Assembly: GCA_001179505.1 (NCBI GenBank)
Contig: CDMY01000624.1
Span: forward strand, 199,117-263,116
DNA length: 64,000 bases
Source of the DNA: Vitrella brassicaformis
Taxonomy: Eukaryota > Sar > Vitrellaceae
Reading direction: 5' to 3'
The stretch's first letter is position 1, and each line of letters starts with the position of its first letter. The translations under genes and the position numbers were made by a program. Positions 48,819-60,500 of the stretch are shown in pieces. The notes under the pieces are model-generated. The model made no database searches, was not told where the DNA came from, and saw nothing but the letters and a program-made list of their open reading frames with translations.

Positions 48819-50798
48819 ATGTTGTCTGGTCGTCCCGACACCGACATGGCCTCCCCTGCTATGGCGGACGGTGGCGATGGCGATGAAGGTACACTCCACT
48901 CAGACAGATGCAGCACATCACACACACAGCATCATCGCCAAGCGTCGTGTGTGTGCATGTGTGTGTTCTGTGTTCCTTTGCAGATCATGTAGCCGTGGAG
49001 GAACGGCGTGACGGCAGCGCACAGCCAGACGGACCAGATCGCAATGGTGGCGATAGTGGTGGGTAACAAAATAATGCAACACACACGAGCCCCCGCCGTC
49101 GGTCGCTATCCTCTTTGTGTGCATGGGTGCAGGTAGAGGTGTTGGCAGTGTTGGTGGGCATCAGCGCAGCGGAGAGAACCGGAGCCGACATAACGGAAGT
49201 AGGTAAACACCCACAGACACACAAATCAGAATCGCCCCTCATTCATCATTGCTAATCTGTCTGTCCGCCTTGCGATCCACAGATCCGCCGTTACCCCTTG
49301 GCTGGAAGAGCTTGGAGAACGGGGTGATCGACGTCGACTTCCCTCGTGGCACCAGTGACGCCAGCAGACGCTTGTCCGAGGCCGTCATTCGCCGCACAAT
49401 CACTGACGAACAGCAGATGACGCAGCTGATTCAGCAGAATGGAGCCGACCTCAATGTGGAGCCACGGCTGTGGGTGGCGGGCACCAGGTTCGGCTATGTA
49501 GCTTATCCGCTGCTGTCGCTGTGCATCTTTAACCTCACTGACAACAGCGTGCCGTCCATCTGGGCAGCCGACGTTGGCGGTGCTGGCACTCCCGTTGCCA
49601 TGCCGAAGTGGCAGACCCGCGGCCTCCAACTCGCCATCATGCGGGCTCTCATCGAAGGCGGTGCCGACATCAATGGTGGGGGTCCACGCAGACCCATCCG
49701 AGTGGCCATCGCCTCGTGTAACCGGGAGGCATTTGGGCTCCTGATGAGTCAGCCAGGTACACACGCATTCACGGCACTCACGACACGGAACACACACCAT
49801 GATGTCTGTCTGTCTGTCTGCCTGTTCCAGGCATCCAGCTGCCGGGGCTCTGCGTGATGGAGCTGCCGATCCCGTTGCCGACGGATCAGCCGACTGAGGA
49901 GAGCGAGGCCATCCTGCTGTCCTTCTACCAGCTGCTCATCCAGCGGGACAGCAGCCTCGCGACCGAGCGGCGCCCGAATTGCATGAATCCGCTGCATGCG
50001 GCCATGACGCCTCCCGTCTGCTCCCAGCAGTTCATCGACAGCTACATCGACATGCTGGTGGCCGACGGGGCGGACATCAGGGCCGTGCACAACAATGGGT
50101 GGACGCCATTACACGTCGCGGCCTGTCAGGGTTCCCACTGTGTCGCTGCGTCTCTGTGCCGGCGTCTCACCGCTGCCGACATCAACAGAGGGAGGCCGAC
50201 TGACCTGCACCCCCTCACACCCCTCACCGTCGCTGCCGTGCGGCTCGATTTAGTCGCCCAGCAGCTGCAGAACGACAACACGGGGCGGGCCGTGAGGGAC
50301 CGGGCCAGCATCCGGATCCCCAACCTCAAGACCACCATGCGTGTGCTCCTCCAGGCGGGCGCTGACATCGCTCTCATGCCCACAGCCACAGAGCATGACC
50401 GCCGCCGTCGCCAGCTTGTGCTGCCCGAGTATGCGACAGTGCTCAACAATCTGCCGGATGACGTCATGGCTGCCGTCAACGCCGCCCTCGCCCCTCAGCG
50501 GTCACTCGCGGCCTTGCTCGGCCCCCGGCTGGCCGTCGGCCCGCAGGAGGCCCCCATCTTCGCCTGGCGCCTCGCATCGTACCTCTTCGACATGGCGGCC
50601 GCCACCCAGACCATCACTGAGGCCATCGGCTTGCGGCACTCCGCCATGGCCCGGCGTGTGCGTGCGGCTGTCGAGCACTTCGTTTGGTCGGGAGTGTACG
50701 AGGCCAGCAGCAACAGGGAGGTGGTGGGCGGAATGGCCGATGTGGGCGGCGAGATGGTGCGGATGCCGCTGCAGTGCTTCGCCATCAATGCGGGATAG
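48819..50798 (+). CDS. Ankyrin-repeat protein, family copy B (mosaic, truncated)
   Basis: Five exons: 48819-48888, 48984-49058, 49133-49198, 49283-49756 and 49831-50798; all GT/AG and in phase, giving 550 residues. Start MLSGRPDTDMASPAMADG. Exon 4 begins PPLPLGWKSLENGVIDV and holds LQLAIMRALIEGGADINGG. Exon 5 has ankyrin units (NPLHAAM, YIDMLVADGADIRAV, TPLHVAACQGSHCVAASLC, VLLQAGADIALM) and the helical domain from EYATVLNNLPDD. The protein stops at a TAG (50796-50798) shared with copy A, where copy C has CAG. From about 50,240 to 50,599 the DNA is identical to copy C; from 50,522 onward it is identical to copy A in inverse orientation. Confidence 0.8.
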
Positions 50799-51799
50799 CA
50801 GGACGGACAACATCGGCTGCTGGGTGTGCGTGAGGTGGTGCACAGGGCCCGGCTGGACGAGGCGTCCCAGCATGGCGTGGCGGGGCTGGTCAAGGGCTTC
50901 AACGAGCACCTGGGGGATGACGACTGCCAGTTCCAGTGGCAGCAGCTGGGGTGGGTCGAGAGGGGCCGGGACGGCAGAGCGACCTTCAGACCGCTGCAGC
51001 TGACGTGAGATAAGCGAGCGGGGCACGTCGATTGGTCGATGGATGGATGGATGAGGGGAAGACAGTCAGGCGGGCGGGCAGGTTTTGATGTGCGCATGAA
51101 TAGATTGGTGTCGCTGCCTCACCTGGTCCTGCTTGTCGTGCGTGGATGGAAGGATGGATCGATGAGAGGCAGGCCAGCAGATGGACAGGCACCGGTCGGT
51201 GTGAGTCACTCATGATGTGTTCGCTCAGTGGCACTCATCCAGTCGGGCGTCACTGACGTGAATTTGTTGTGGATGGCTCACCCGCTGTCTGCCTGCCTGC
51301 CGGTGAATAGCTGTATACGAGTGAATTCACGTGTTGGTGCAGCTGGTGTCTGTGTGCCGTGACTGACTTACTGAGTGACTGACTGACAAGCATGTGATCG
51401 ATGAACCCTTCGATGTCTCGATTGGTGGTGGTCCACACACACGAAACAGAAACTAGAAAGCCACTATACACCCACTCAAAACACCCACCTCTACGAGAAG
51501 GGCTGGTTGATAAAATGGCGGGAGAGACTGCTGTGCCGCCGCTTGATGTGATGTGATGTGATGTGATGTGATGTGTGGATAAGGGAGTTAGTGGTCGGTC
51601 GATCACGCCGCTCCGTTTGACCATATTCATTCATATCTGTCTGTCTGTCACGCCACTGCATTGATAAACCAGTCAATAGATAAACACACATGACATGCAA
51701 GGTAAGGTCTCAGCTACACAGCCACACGCTGTCATATTGCCGGCCTCATCCATCTGCTCGCTACGCAAAATGAGTAACAGATGCAGATGCACACTTGCC
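50522..51799. repeat. Inverted segmental duplication, arm 2
   Basis: Reverse complement of 13,936-15,495, apparently identical over coding and non-coding parts. It ends exactly at the 300-N gap that starts at 51,800. Includes the (TGATG)n tract at about 51,545-51,573. Confidence 0.9.
50799..51008 (+). pseudogene. Untranslated remnant of the ankyrin copy B C-terminus
   Basis: The frame after the TAG stays open for 69 codons (QDGQHRLLGVREVV ... RPLQLT) to a TGA at 51006-51008, colinear with the translated tail of copy C. It includes the 10 bases missing from the gap in copy A. Confidence 0.7.
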
Positions 51800-52099
51800 N
51801 NNNNNNNNNNNNNNNNNNNNNNNNNNNNNNNNNNNNNNNNNNNNNNNNNNNNNNNNNNNNNNNNNNNNNNNNNNNNNNNNNNNNNNNNNNNNNNNNNNNN
51901 NNNNNNNNNNNNNNNNNNNNNNNNNNNNNNNNNNNNNNNNNNNNNNNNNNNNNNNNNNNNNNNNNNNNNNNNNNNNNNNNNNNNNNNNNNNNNNNNNNNN
52001 NNNNNNNNNNNNNNNNNNNNNNNNNNNNNNNNNNNNNNNNNNNNNNNNNNNNNNNNNNNNNNNNNNNNNNNNNNNNNNNNNNNNNNNNNNNNNNNNNNN
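51800..52099. other. Assembly gap (300 N) between copies B and C
   Basis: Exactly 300 N. The left flank is copy A-like 3' flank and the right flank begins inside copy C exon 5, so the missing piece should contain at least the first four exons and part of exon 5 of copy C, far more than 300 bases, unless the join is wrong. Confidence 0.95.
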
Positions 52100-52867
52100 C
52101 GGCTCGATTTAGTCGCCCAGCAGCTGCAGAACGACAACACGGGGCGGGCCGTGAGGGACCGGGCCAGCATCCGGATCCCCAACCTCAAGACCACCATGCG
52201 TGTGCTCCTCCAGGCGGGCGCTGACATCGCTCTCATGCCCACAGCCACAGAGCATGACCGCCGCCGTCGCCAGCTTGTGCTGCCCGAGTATGCGACAGTG
52301 CTCAACAATCTGCCGGATGACGTCATGGCTGCCGTCAACGCCGCCCTCGCCCCTCAGCGGTCACTCGCGGCCTTGCTCGGCCCCCGGCTGGCCGTCGGCC
52401 CGCAGGAGGCCCCCATCTTCGCCTGGCGCCTCGCATCGTACCTCTTCGACATGGCGGCTGCCACCCAGACCATCACTGAGGCCATCGGCTTGCCGCACTC
52501 CGCTATGGCCCGGCGTGTGCGTGCGGCTGTCGAGCATTTCGTCCGCTCGGCAGTGTACGAGGCCAGCAGCAACAGGGGGGTGGTGGGCGGGATGGCCGAT
52601 GTGGGCGGCGAGATGGTGCGGGTGCCGCTGCAGTGCTTTGCCATCAATGCGGCGCAGCAGGGCGGGCAGCACCGGCTGCTGGGTGTGCGTGAGGTGGTGC
52701 ACAGGGCCCGGCTGGACGAGGCGGCGCAGCATGGCGTGGCGGGGCTGGTCAAGGGCTTCAACGAGCACCTGGGCGATGACGACTGCCACTTCCAGTGGCA
52801 GCAGCTGGGGTGCGTCGAGAGGGGCCGGGACGGCAGAGCGACCTTCAGACAGCTGCAGCTGACGTGA
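52100..52867 (+). CDS. Ankyrin family copy C, 3' part only, intact C-terminus
   Basis: Opens at the gap inside the long exon (RLDLVAQQLQNDNTG) and runs to a TGA at 52865-52867. It contains VLLQAGADIALMPTATE and the complete helical domain: EYATVLNNLPDD, APIFAWRLASYLFDMAAATQ, RRVRAAVEHFVRSAVYEASS, then past the position of the A/B nonsense codon (AINAAQQGGQHRLLGVREVV) to GRATFRQLQLT. This shows the full-length form of the domain. Its function is unknown. The 5' exons are missing from the assembly. Confidence 0.75.
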   Translation, partial: RLDLVAQQLQNDNTGRAVRDRASIRIPNLKTTMRVLLQAGADIALMPTATEHDRRRRQLVLPEYATVLNNLPDDVMAAVNAALAPQRSLAALLGPRLAVGPQEAPIFAWRLASYLFDMAAATQTITEAIGLPHSAMARRVRAAVEHFVRSAVYEASSNRGVVGGMADVGGEMVRVPLQCFAINAAQQGGQHRLLGVREVVHRARLDEAAQHGVAGLVKGFNEHLGDDDCHFQWQQLGCVERGRDGRATFRQLQLT

Positions 52868-53573
52868 GATGGGCGGGCGAGGCACGTCGATTGGTTGATG
52901 GATGGATGGATGAGGGGAAGACAGTCAGGCGGGCGGGCAGGTTTTGATGTGCGCATGAATAGATTGGTGTCGCTGCCTCACCTGGTCCTGCTTGTCGTGC
53001 GTGGATGCAAGGACGGAGAATTGGGAGGCAGGCCAGCAGATGGACAGGTACCTATCAGTCGGTGTGAGTCACTCTCATGATGTGTTCACTCAGTGGCACT
53101 CATCTAGTCGGCGTCACTGACGTGAATGGGGTGATGGAGGGCTCATCTGCTGCCAGCCTGCCAATGCGCGAAAGTTGTGAGGGACGAATTCACATGTTCG
53201 TGTTGCTGTATGTGTCTGTGCGGCGACTTAATGGCTGAATGACACTGCATTTAATCGATGACAGCTTCGATGGTCCCGATTGGTGAGCATAGCAGACACA
53301 CACTATGAGATATCTTGAAAAAGCAAAAAAGAAAACCCTCTCAAACGCCTCGACACTCATACACAGAACACCATAATATCTGGCCGCAGCGCATCAGTGG
53401 AAAATCGCCGTGACCTAGTCTACAACTATTGTGCACCACAGCACAGCACAGGACAGCACAGAGAGGCGCAGTGGGCTCACGGACATGCACACGCAGCCGA
53501 ATCATGACACATCCAGAGCACAGACACGCACGTGGGTCTCCCTCCTCTGCCCCCTCCCGTCAACACATGTCTG
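52868..53573. other. 3' flank of copy C and intergenic sequence
   Basis: The first about 350 bp resemble the flank of copy B (51,009-51,440), with (GGAT)n and gacagtcaggcgggcgggca, and diverge progressively. The remainder up to the minus-strand Ubl-RING gene has no recognised feature. Confidence 0.55.
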
Positions 53574-54390
53574 TCAGGTGTGTGGGTCGAATGCATGTTG
53601 GTAGACGGGCCCCGAGAGCTTTGCATCACATTGGTTGCGGCAGATGGGGCACAGCAGCCTCCCGCCGTCGTGCTCCTTGAGCTCCTCGAAACAACCTGCA
53701 ACACACAGCCACACACACACAGACATCGATGATGGTGATGCTGTGGTGTGGCTCCTGTCCCTCCCGCCTGCCCAGCGTACCGTTGCAGAGGCACAGGTGT
53801 CTGCAGGGCATCAGGACCACCTCAAGGGGAGCGTCGTAACACACCACACACGTCGACATGATGCCCTTCTCCCTGCGCCTCTTATTGCTCTCCTCCTCTG
53901 CTTTAGCATGTTCGGCTCGCTCCTCATCAAGGTGCTTCTCCATGGCCTCGATGACGGCCGCCGTCAGCTCTTCCTGCCGGCCCAGCTGGGAAGCCGCCAT
54001 AGCCAGCTGGCTTTGCACGTCTTCCAACTCAACTCGCAGCAGCCGAAGGTCGCCCTCCATCTGTTGCTCACTCAGCCACTTAACCGCCACCTCCAAAGTG
54101 CTCATGTGGCCAATGCGGCAGTCCTTCAGAGTGCGGCCGTCTTTGAGTTCAAACCAGCGGTAGGCGGGCCGCAGCAGCAGCTTGACTTGGTGGCGAGGGA
54201 GGCCCTCGTTGTCGCGGATCTTGGCTTTGACCTTCTCGATGGTGTCGGTCGGGTTGACATCGACCACACGGGTTTTGTCTGCGGTAAGGCACACACACAC
54301 AGGGGGGAGGGAGGCGGTGAGTGCGTCCGGTTGTGTGTCTGTGTTTTGCTCACCAGAAGTGTCGTAGATGTCCTTGTAGAGAATCTGCAT
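53574..54390 (-). CDS. Small ubiquitin-like / coiled-coil / RING protein
   Basis: Three exons on the minus strand: 54354-54390, 53781-54278 and 53574-53695, in phase, giving 218 residues. Residues 1-about 75 are a ubiquitin fold: MQILYKDIYDTSG at the very N-terminus, NPTDTIEKVKAKIRDNEGLP, LKDGRTLKDCRIGHMSTLEV, ending without a Gly-Gly. Residues about 80-150 form a coiled coil (LRLLRVELEDVQSQLAMAAS; EKHLDEERAEHAKAEEESNK). The C-terminal RING reads [25 protein letters not shown], then LLCPIC, a C3HC4 pattern split across exons 2 and 3. An integral Ubl plus a RING suggests a ubiquitin ligase that docks to the proteasome or regulates itself; this is inference from the domains. It is divergent from the fusion gene at 54572 with 181 bp between them. 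Confidence 0.82.
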
Positions 54391-54571
54391 GCCTGGCCGC
54401 AGACAGATGAGTCTCTTTCGAATGCGAAGACCTGAAGACCTGTCTTGCTGTCTGTCTATCTGTCCATTCTGTCTTCACTTTTCTGCTCTTTCGTTGTCTC
54501 TTTGTCTTCTTTGAGCTCGCCTCTCCGGCGATGGTCCTCGCTCTTTTGGGCCCAGGACAGAGATCTTCGCA
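54391..54571. promoter_or_regulatory. Divergent promoter region of Ubl-RING and EDC4-like fusion genes
   Basis: A 181-bp spacer, CT-rich on the plus strand (tctgtctatctgtccattctgtcttc). It must serve both genes. No TATA box. Confidence 0.35.
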
Positions 54572-57500
54572 ATGGGCAATGAGCAGTCATCTCAGCATGG
54601 AGGGACGAGTGACCTGGCGGTGGGTCGGTCGGGCACCTCGCGGAATGACTTGAGGGGCGCAGAGGGAGACGCTGCGGCACCTGTCACAAGGTGAGAATCA
54701 AAGAGAATAAAAGCATGTACATCGGCCACATGGGATTGACTGTTGCATGTTTTGCTTGTGCTGATGCTGTTCGGTAGCGTGACGACGGAGACTGTGGATG
54801 ACACGCTACTTGATGACACGGGTGAGAAGTGCCGTCCCGTGTCGGCCTCGACAAGCATATGGAAACTGGCACACGTGCAAGGTGACAGACTGCACACTCC
54901 GCACCACGCAGGTCCACACCCATTGCATGTTGTGGGTGCGCGTGTCAATTGGTTCCGCGTCGTGTCAGGTGAGCATTCCAACAGGGTGTTGTTCTCGGAG
55001 TGTCTGAGTGAGTACACGGACCCCGTGGAGCCATCCCCTGAACACAATGGGCGAATCATACTCGCTAGGGACACGTAAGTGTTGACCCGAGGATATATCC
55101 CCCCACTCACTGGCAGATAGGGGGCGGCGAGGCTCATGTTGGGTGGTGCGCGTGTGTCGTTGTTTGAACTTGAAAAGTATGATAGCGTATCACTTTCAAG
55201 CGGGGATGTTTCGCGTCGTCCCTGTCGTTGGCATCTTCTACTCAAAGATCAAGCTCCGCGCAGATACCAAGGTGAATCGACTGACTGACTGAATGACAGG
55301 CTCACCCTAACAGAGGAGCGCACACACGTTTGGGATTTGCTTCTGTTTGTATGTCTGTGTGTCAGTTTACTGATTTCCAGCTGGTTTTGGGTCCCGATGT
55401 GGGTGTGATATCCGAGAGCCTACCCCCTCTGCATTGGGTCGCTGGGGCCGACGAGCAGGGCAACCTTCACGTCATGGCATTCAATGACAGAACAGCAGAC
55501 GACAGCAAAGCGGTGAGCCGCCATGACAAGAACACCTGGAAGGCTTCGCCTTTCTACTTCCTTCCTAGAACCCTTACTCATTCACCATTCCGGCCCTAGA
55601 CGACCCTGCCATGCGGGTAAGAGGCACCTCGGGTCGATCACGTCACGCGCAACCTGCCGCCTGCATTCTTTTGTACGTGTAGGTTGTGTGGCCCGAGCCA
55701 CGTACGCCTGAGGGCGGCTCGCGCACACTGGTCGTATTGCATCGGGACCAGATGGTGCTGTGGAACTTCCCCGACCTGATCCGCGAGGCCACGTCAGGCA
55801 AGTTCGACAGCACCAACGATGCGGTGCTGACAGCCGCTGCAGTATCGGGGCTCAAAAAGCGGTACTGCAAGAAAATACAGCTCAAGGACCTGTTCAGGAC
55901 CACACCCACCATGGTGAAAGAGGGGAGGTGGGAATCAGTCAATGCAGTGAATACGTGAATCCATGAGTGTGTCAATGGCTACGCGTTTACAGGCGCCGGG
56001 TGGCCGCAGCCAGACTGTCGACGGCCTATGCAGCAAATCATCAGGTCAGCGAGTGGGTCACTCACTGTACACGAAAACAGGCAGAGCAATTGACTAATGA
56101 TGGTGTTTGTCTGCGGATTCGTCGGCTTCAGGTGTTCCTGAAGTTGCCGACTTGTGTTTCTCGCGTGACGGGCAAGTGCTCTTCGCCGCCATCAAACCCA
56201 ACCACATCGTTGCTTGGCTCGTGTCGGTAGGCGGCACATGTGTGGATGGGTATAGATGGCCCCACACTGTCCAACGTCTACCATGCCTGGTTGTCTTTGC
56301 CTCCTTTTCCCCACCAGTGTCCCGAGAAAGGCGCTCCTCAGGCAGAGGACCTGTTTTCCCATGCGCTTTCCTCCGACCTGGACAGCCCCACTATCGCATC
56401 CATCAACACCTTCACACCCCCCATGCTCACGGACATATCCCTGGCTCACCACCAGTCCGCACCACCTCCGCCAGAGTACCTGGTGGTCGGCAGTGGCAGC
56501 AACATGAGCGTGCAGTTTTACCGCACCAGCAGAGACCAACACCGCCCCCTCACTCTAGAGCAGACGATGCGCCTCATGTGCGTGGGGGGTGTAGGGCTGG
56601 ATGGCCCGGCACGAGTGCGGGTGGCGCATGGCCAGGGTGCGGGCAGCGCCTTTGTGGTGGTGGGTGTGCCGGTGAGAGAGGCGGATGGCGGGCTGGTGCA
56701 GAGGTTCGTCCTCATCGAAACCAGGGAGTGGACCGCACAGAGACCATTTCTGCCCGCAAAGGCTGTCAGACAGGTGAGTGAGGCGGTGCGAACAGAGCAT
56801 GACAAGCCCCACAGGCACACGGATCTGCTATGCTGTTTTTCCTGCTGGTCAGCTGCCGATGTCTCATTCATGTGTGGATTGGGCGTGCGGGATGCCACGT
56901 GAGCACGACTCAGTCAAGGTGGAGCAAGGGCGCAGCCTCATCATCTACTGCTTCGAACGGATGTCACCAGCTGACAGGACTACCAGGAAACAGGCAGAAC
57001 TAAACCTACACCATCAGGTTAGCCGACGTGAGCAGGATGTCATGTAGACGCATCACCGACTCACCGTTTGTCCTTCTTCTGTCTGCTCAGTCGCTGAGTC
57101 AGCTGCGGTCTCCTTCGCCGGGCCTGCCCGACACCACCTCCCACGTGCAGCTCTTCACACCAGCCGAGCAGGCGCCACCGTTGTCGCCCAGAGCAGAAGA
57201 GCCCGATGCAGAGGAGACTATGGGAGGTGAGGCCGTGGAGAGAACGGTGGGGAAAAAGGAGGCATCCACTACTATCCAGCCACCGCCAGGATTCCAGCCA
57301 TCCTTCCCCGATACCCCCGCATCCTCCCCTGCAGGTGCGCAGTTACCACACGGCTGGATCAGCTGTGGGAATGGCGTCACCTTTCCTGCTGGCACCAGTG
57401 ACGCCAGCAGACGGCTGTCCGAGGCCATCATTCGCCGCACCATCGCTGGCGAACAGCATATGACGCAGCTCATCCAGCGGTATGGAACCGACCCCAATGT

Positions 57501-60500
57501 GGAGCCACTGCTGCGGCTGGCGGGCACTACGGGTCGCTATGTAGCTTATCCGCTGCTGTCGCTGTGCATTGACAACCTACGTGACAACCTCACTCACAAT
57601 AGCGTGCCGTCCATCTGGGGAGCCGTCGGCGAGGGCGAGTGTCCCGTCGCCATGCCGACGTGGGAGACGCCCTCCCTGCAGCTCGCCGTCATGCGAAGCC
57701 TGATCGAGAGAGGGGCGGACATCAACAGGGGTGCGGGAGTGGCTAGACCCATCCGAGTGGCCATCGCCTCGTGCAACCAGACCGCCTTCGATCTCCTGAT
57801 GGGCCGGCCAGGTGCGCACCAATTCACAGCACTCACGACACGGAACACACACCATGATGTTCGTCGGGACGTCTGTCTGTCTGCCTGTCTGTCTGTCTGT
57901 CTGTTCCAGGCATCCAGCTGCGGGGGCTTTGGGTGATCCATCTGCCTTTCACGTTGCCGACGGACCAGCCGACTGAGGCTCACGAGCGCACCCTGCTGTC
58001 CTTCTACCGGCAGCTCATCCAGCGGGACAGCACACTCGCAACCGAGCGGGGCCCGAATGGCACCAACCTGGTGCATGTGGCGGCCTTGAGCCATTCCGTC
58101 TGGTCCCAGCAGTTCATCGAGAACTACATCGACCTGCTGGTGACCAACGGGGTGGACATAAAGGCAGTGGACATCGGTGAGCGGACGCCATTGCACTACG
58201 CGGCAGGCTGCGGCTGTCACTGTGTGGCTGCCTCTCTCTGCCGCCGTCTCACCGCTGCCGACATCAACAGAGGGGTGCCAAATGACCCCACCCTCACGCT
58301 CCTCACCTACGCTGCCCGACAGCTCGATGAGGTCACCCAACAGCTGCGAGATGACACCACGGAGCAGCCCGTGAGGGACCAGGCCACCGTTCGAATCCCC
58401 AAGCTCCAGAAGACCGTCCGTGTGCTGCTCCAGGCGGGCGCCGACATCGCCCTCATGCCCACAGCCAGAGAGGAGGACCGCCGCCGTCACCAGCTGGTGC
58501 TGGCTGAGCGCATGGCGGCGGCCAATGAGCTGCCCATTCCCGAGCCGCACCCGGCCACCATCGAGGCGCAGGGGCGGCTGCAGAAGATGAAGGAGCACCG
58601 CGACAAGCGCAAGGGCCGGCAGGCCACACGAGAGGCCAACGAGGCCCCCACAGCGGCCGAATTGGCGCGGCAGCAGAGGGAGGCCGACGCCCTCATCAGA
58701 GAGGAGGAGGCCAACAAGAAGGAGGCGGCGGCTAAGGCGAAGGCGGGCAAGAAGGGTAAGGGCAAGCGGGGCAAGGGGCAGCACAGCGCAACTTCCACCC
58801 CCACCGCCGCCGGCAGCCGCCAGGGCGGCGAAGACGACCGGGCGGACAGCACTGGGGCAGCCGATGACGACGACCAGCCAGATCCCAACGATGAGGATAG
58901 CGACGCCCTGCTGCTTGCGTCGGCCTTCGCCCAACGCGCCATCGAAAGCCGTAAGCAGGCCAACAACCCCAAGCAGCCCAAAGGATCGACTCATCCCCCC
59001 TTCTTGCCCTTCCAGCACCCCACAGCCAAGCAACAGGCCACCCTGCCACCCTCAGCCGATAAGTCCCGATCCCACCGGCCCCACAATCGCCCTCTGCTCT
59101 CTCGCCCCAGCGGTGTGTCGACGGCCGACCAGACGCCAGGCGAGGAGCGGCTGGCGGGCCCATCGGCAGACAGCAAGTTGGGAAGAGGCAGCGGGTTTGG
59201 CCTCTCGGCTGCTGCACCATCCCTGTTGTCTCGGGCGGCCGCTCCCCCTCCCCATCTGCCGTCAGCTGTGGAGCTGCGCGACTCGGGCAAGCGCCGACCG
59301 TTTGTGTCGTCGAGTCCCACTCACCCGCCCCCACCGCGTCGGCCCCTGCCACCTGCACACAGACCGGCGAGCGGTGCCGATGAGTCAGTCCCGCCTCCAG
59401 CGCATGCGCCACAGCAGCCGTAAGCGGACAGACACAGAGAAGGGGATAGATGGGTGGGCACAGTGAATGGTGTTGGTGTGTGTTGTCGTCTCTCTTTGTG
59501 TCAGTGACGACTTGCTTCCCTCCTCGTCGACTGGGCATCGTCCGTCGTGTCACCGGGGCCCTCCGCCACTCGTCAAGTGCCCCAAGTAAGGAACAGACAG
59601 GCCGACACAAGGACGCTCCAGGCACACACCGGTGGGGGGTTATCGTGCATGTGTCTTCTCAGGTCGTCTGGGGCTTCGTTGAGCCACGATGATGCCTGTC
59701 GGTCGCCATTGTTTGAGCTGAGGTGCGCATACACGCGCCGCACAGCCGCCATTGAATTGCCATGTTTGTTCTGTCTTGTGTCAGGTCCGCGGCTGACGCC
59801 TGTCCGTCGTCCAGTAGCTACGACGATTCCAGTGCTGCACCAGCAGCCCCGGCAGCCGCAGCAGCAGCCGCATTCGGAACACCATCAGCACCATACGAAG
59901 CACCACTAGGGTAGGCAGGCACACCAACACACACACACGCACCACAGAGGCGGCTCGTCACGTCATTGGCTTGCGTGTGTGTGGTCAGGCCATCGCACTA
60001 CCATGAGGACCGACAGGGCGCCTCGGCGTCGGCACACCATGGTGCTGCAGCTGCTGCCCCTGCTGTAGACGACATTGTGCGGCAGCGAGACGAACTCGCC
60101 CGGCAGCTCGAAGAGACTCAACGAAGGTACGCTGGGATGCTCGCTCACCTCTGCAGCACAGACACACACACACGCGATATGATGCGATTGATGCACACAG
60201 GCTTGCCGAGCTCACCACAACCGCCCAGCAGCACCAGCCGTCATCGTCCGGCAGCTCCAGTGCCCCTCTGTCGCCTCAGCAAACACGGCCACAGCAGCCG
60301 CAGCCACCTGCCGGCACTGGTGCTGACAGCACACAGGCCGGCGGGTGCATCATCTGTTTCGGCGAGCACGGCCCTGCCTCCATCATGTACGTGCCCTGCA
60401 GACACATGCACATCTGCCACAAGTGCTACGCCCACCGCAGGGACGCCTGGCACCACAGCCTCCCCCGCCTCAAGGCCGACAATGCCCGTCGGGCGGAGGA

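Noticed and set aside
13936-51799. The A/B inverted arms as terminal repeats of a giant transposon
   Set aside because: The arms contain the ends of a coding gene and its flank, no transposase lies between them, and the genes between are ordinary housekeeping genes.
57594-59033. 479-codon open frame on the minus strand
   Set aside because: Antisense shadow of the GC-rich ankyrin exon of the fusion gene; similar shadows occur opposite copies A, B, D and F, and none has a family motif.
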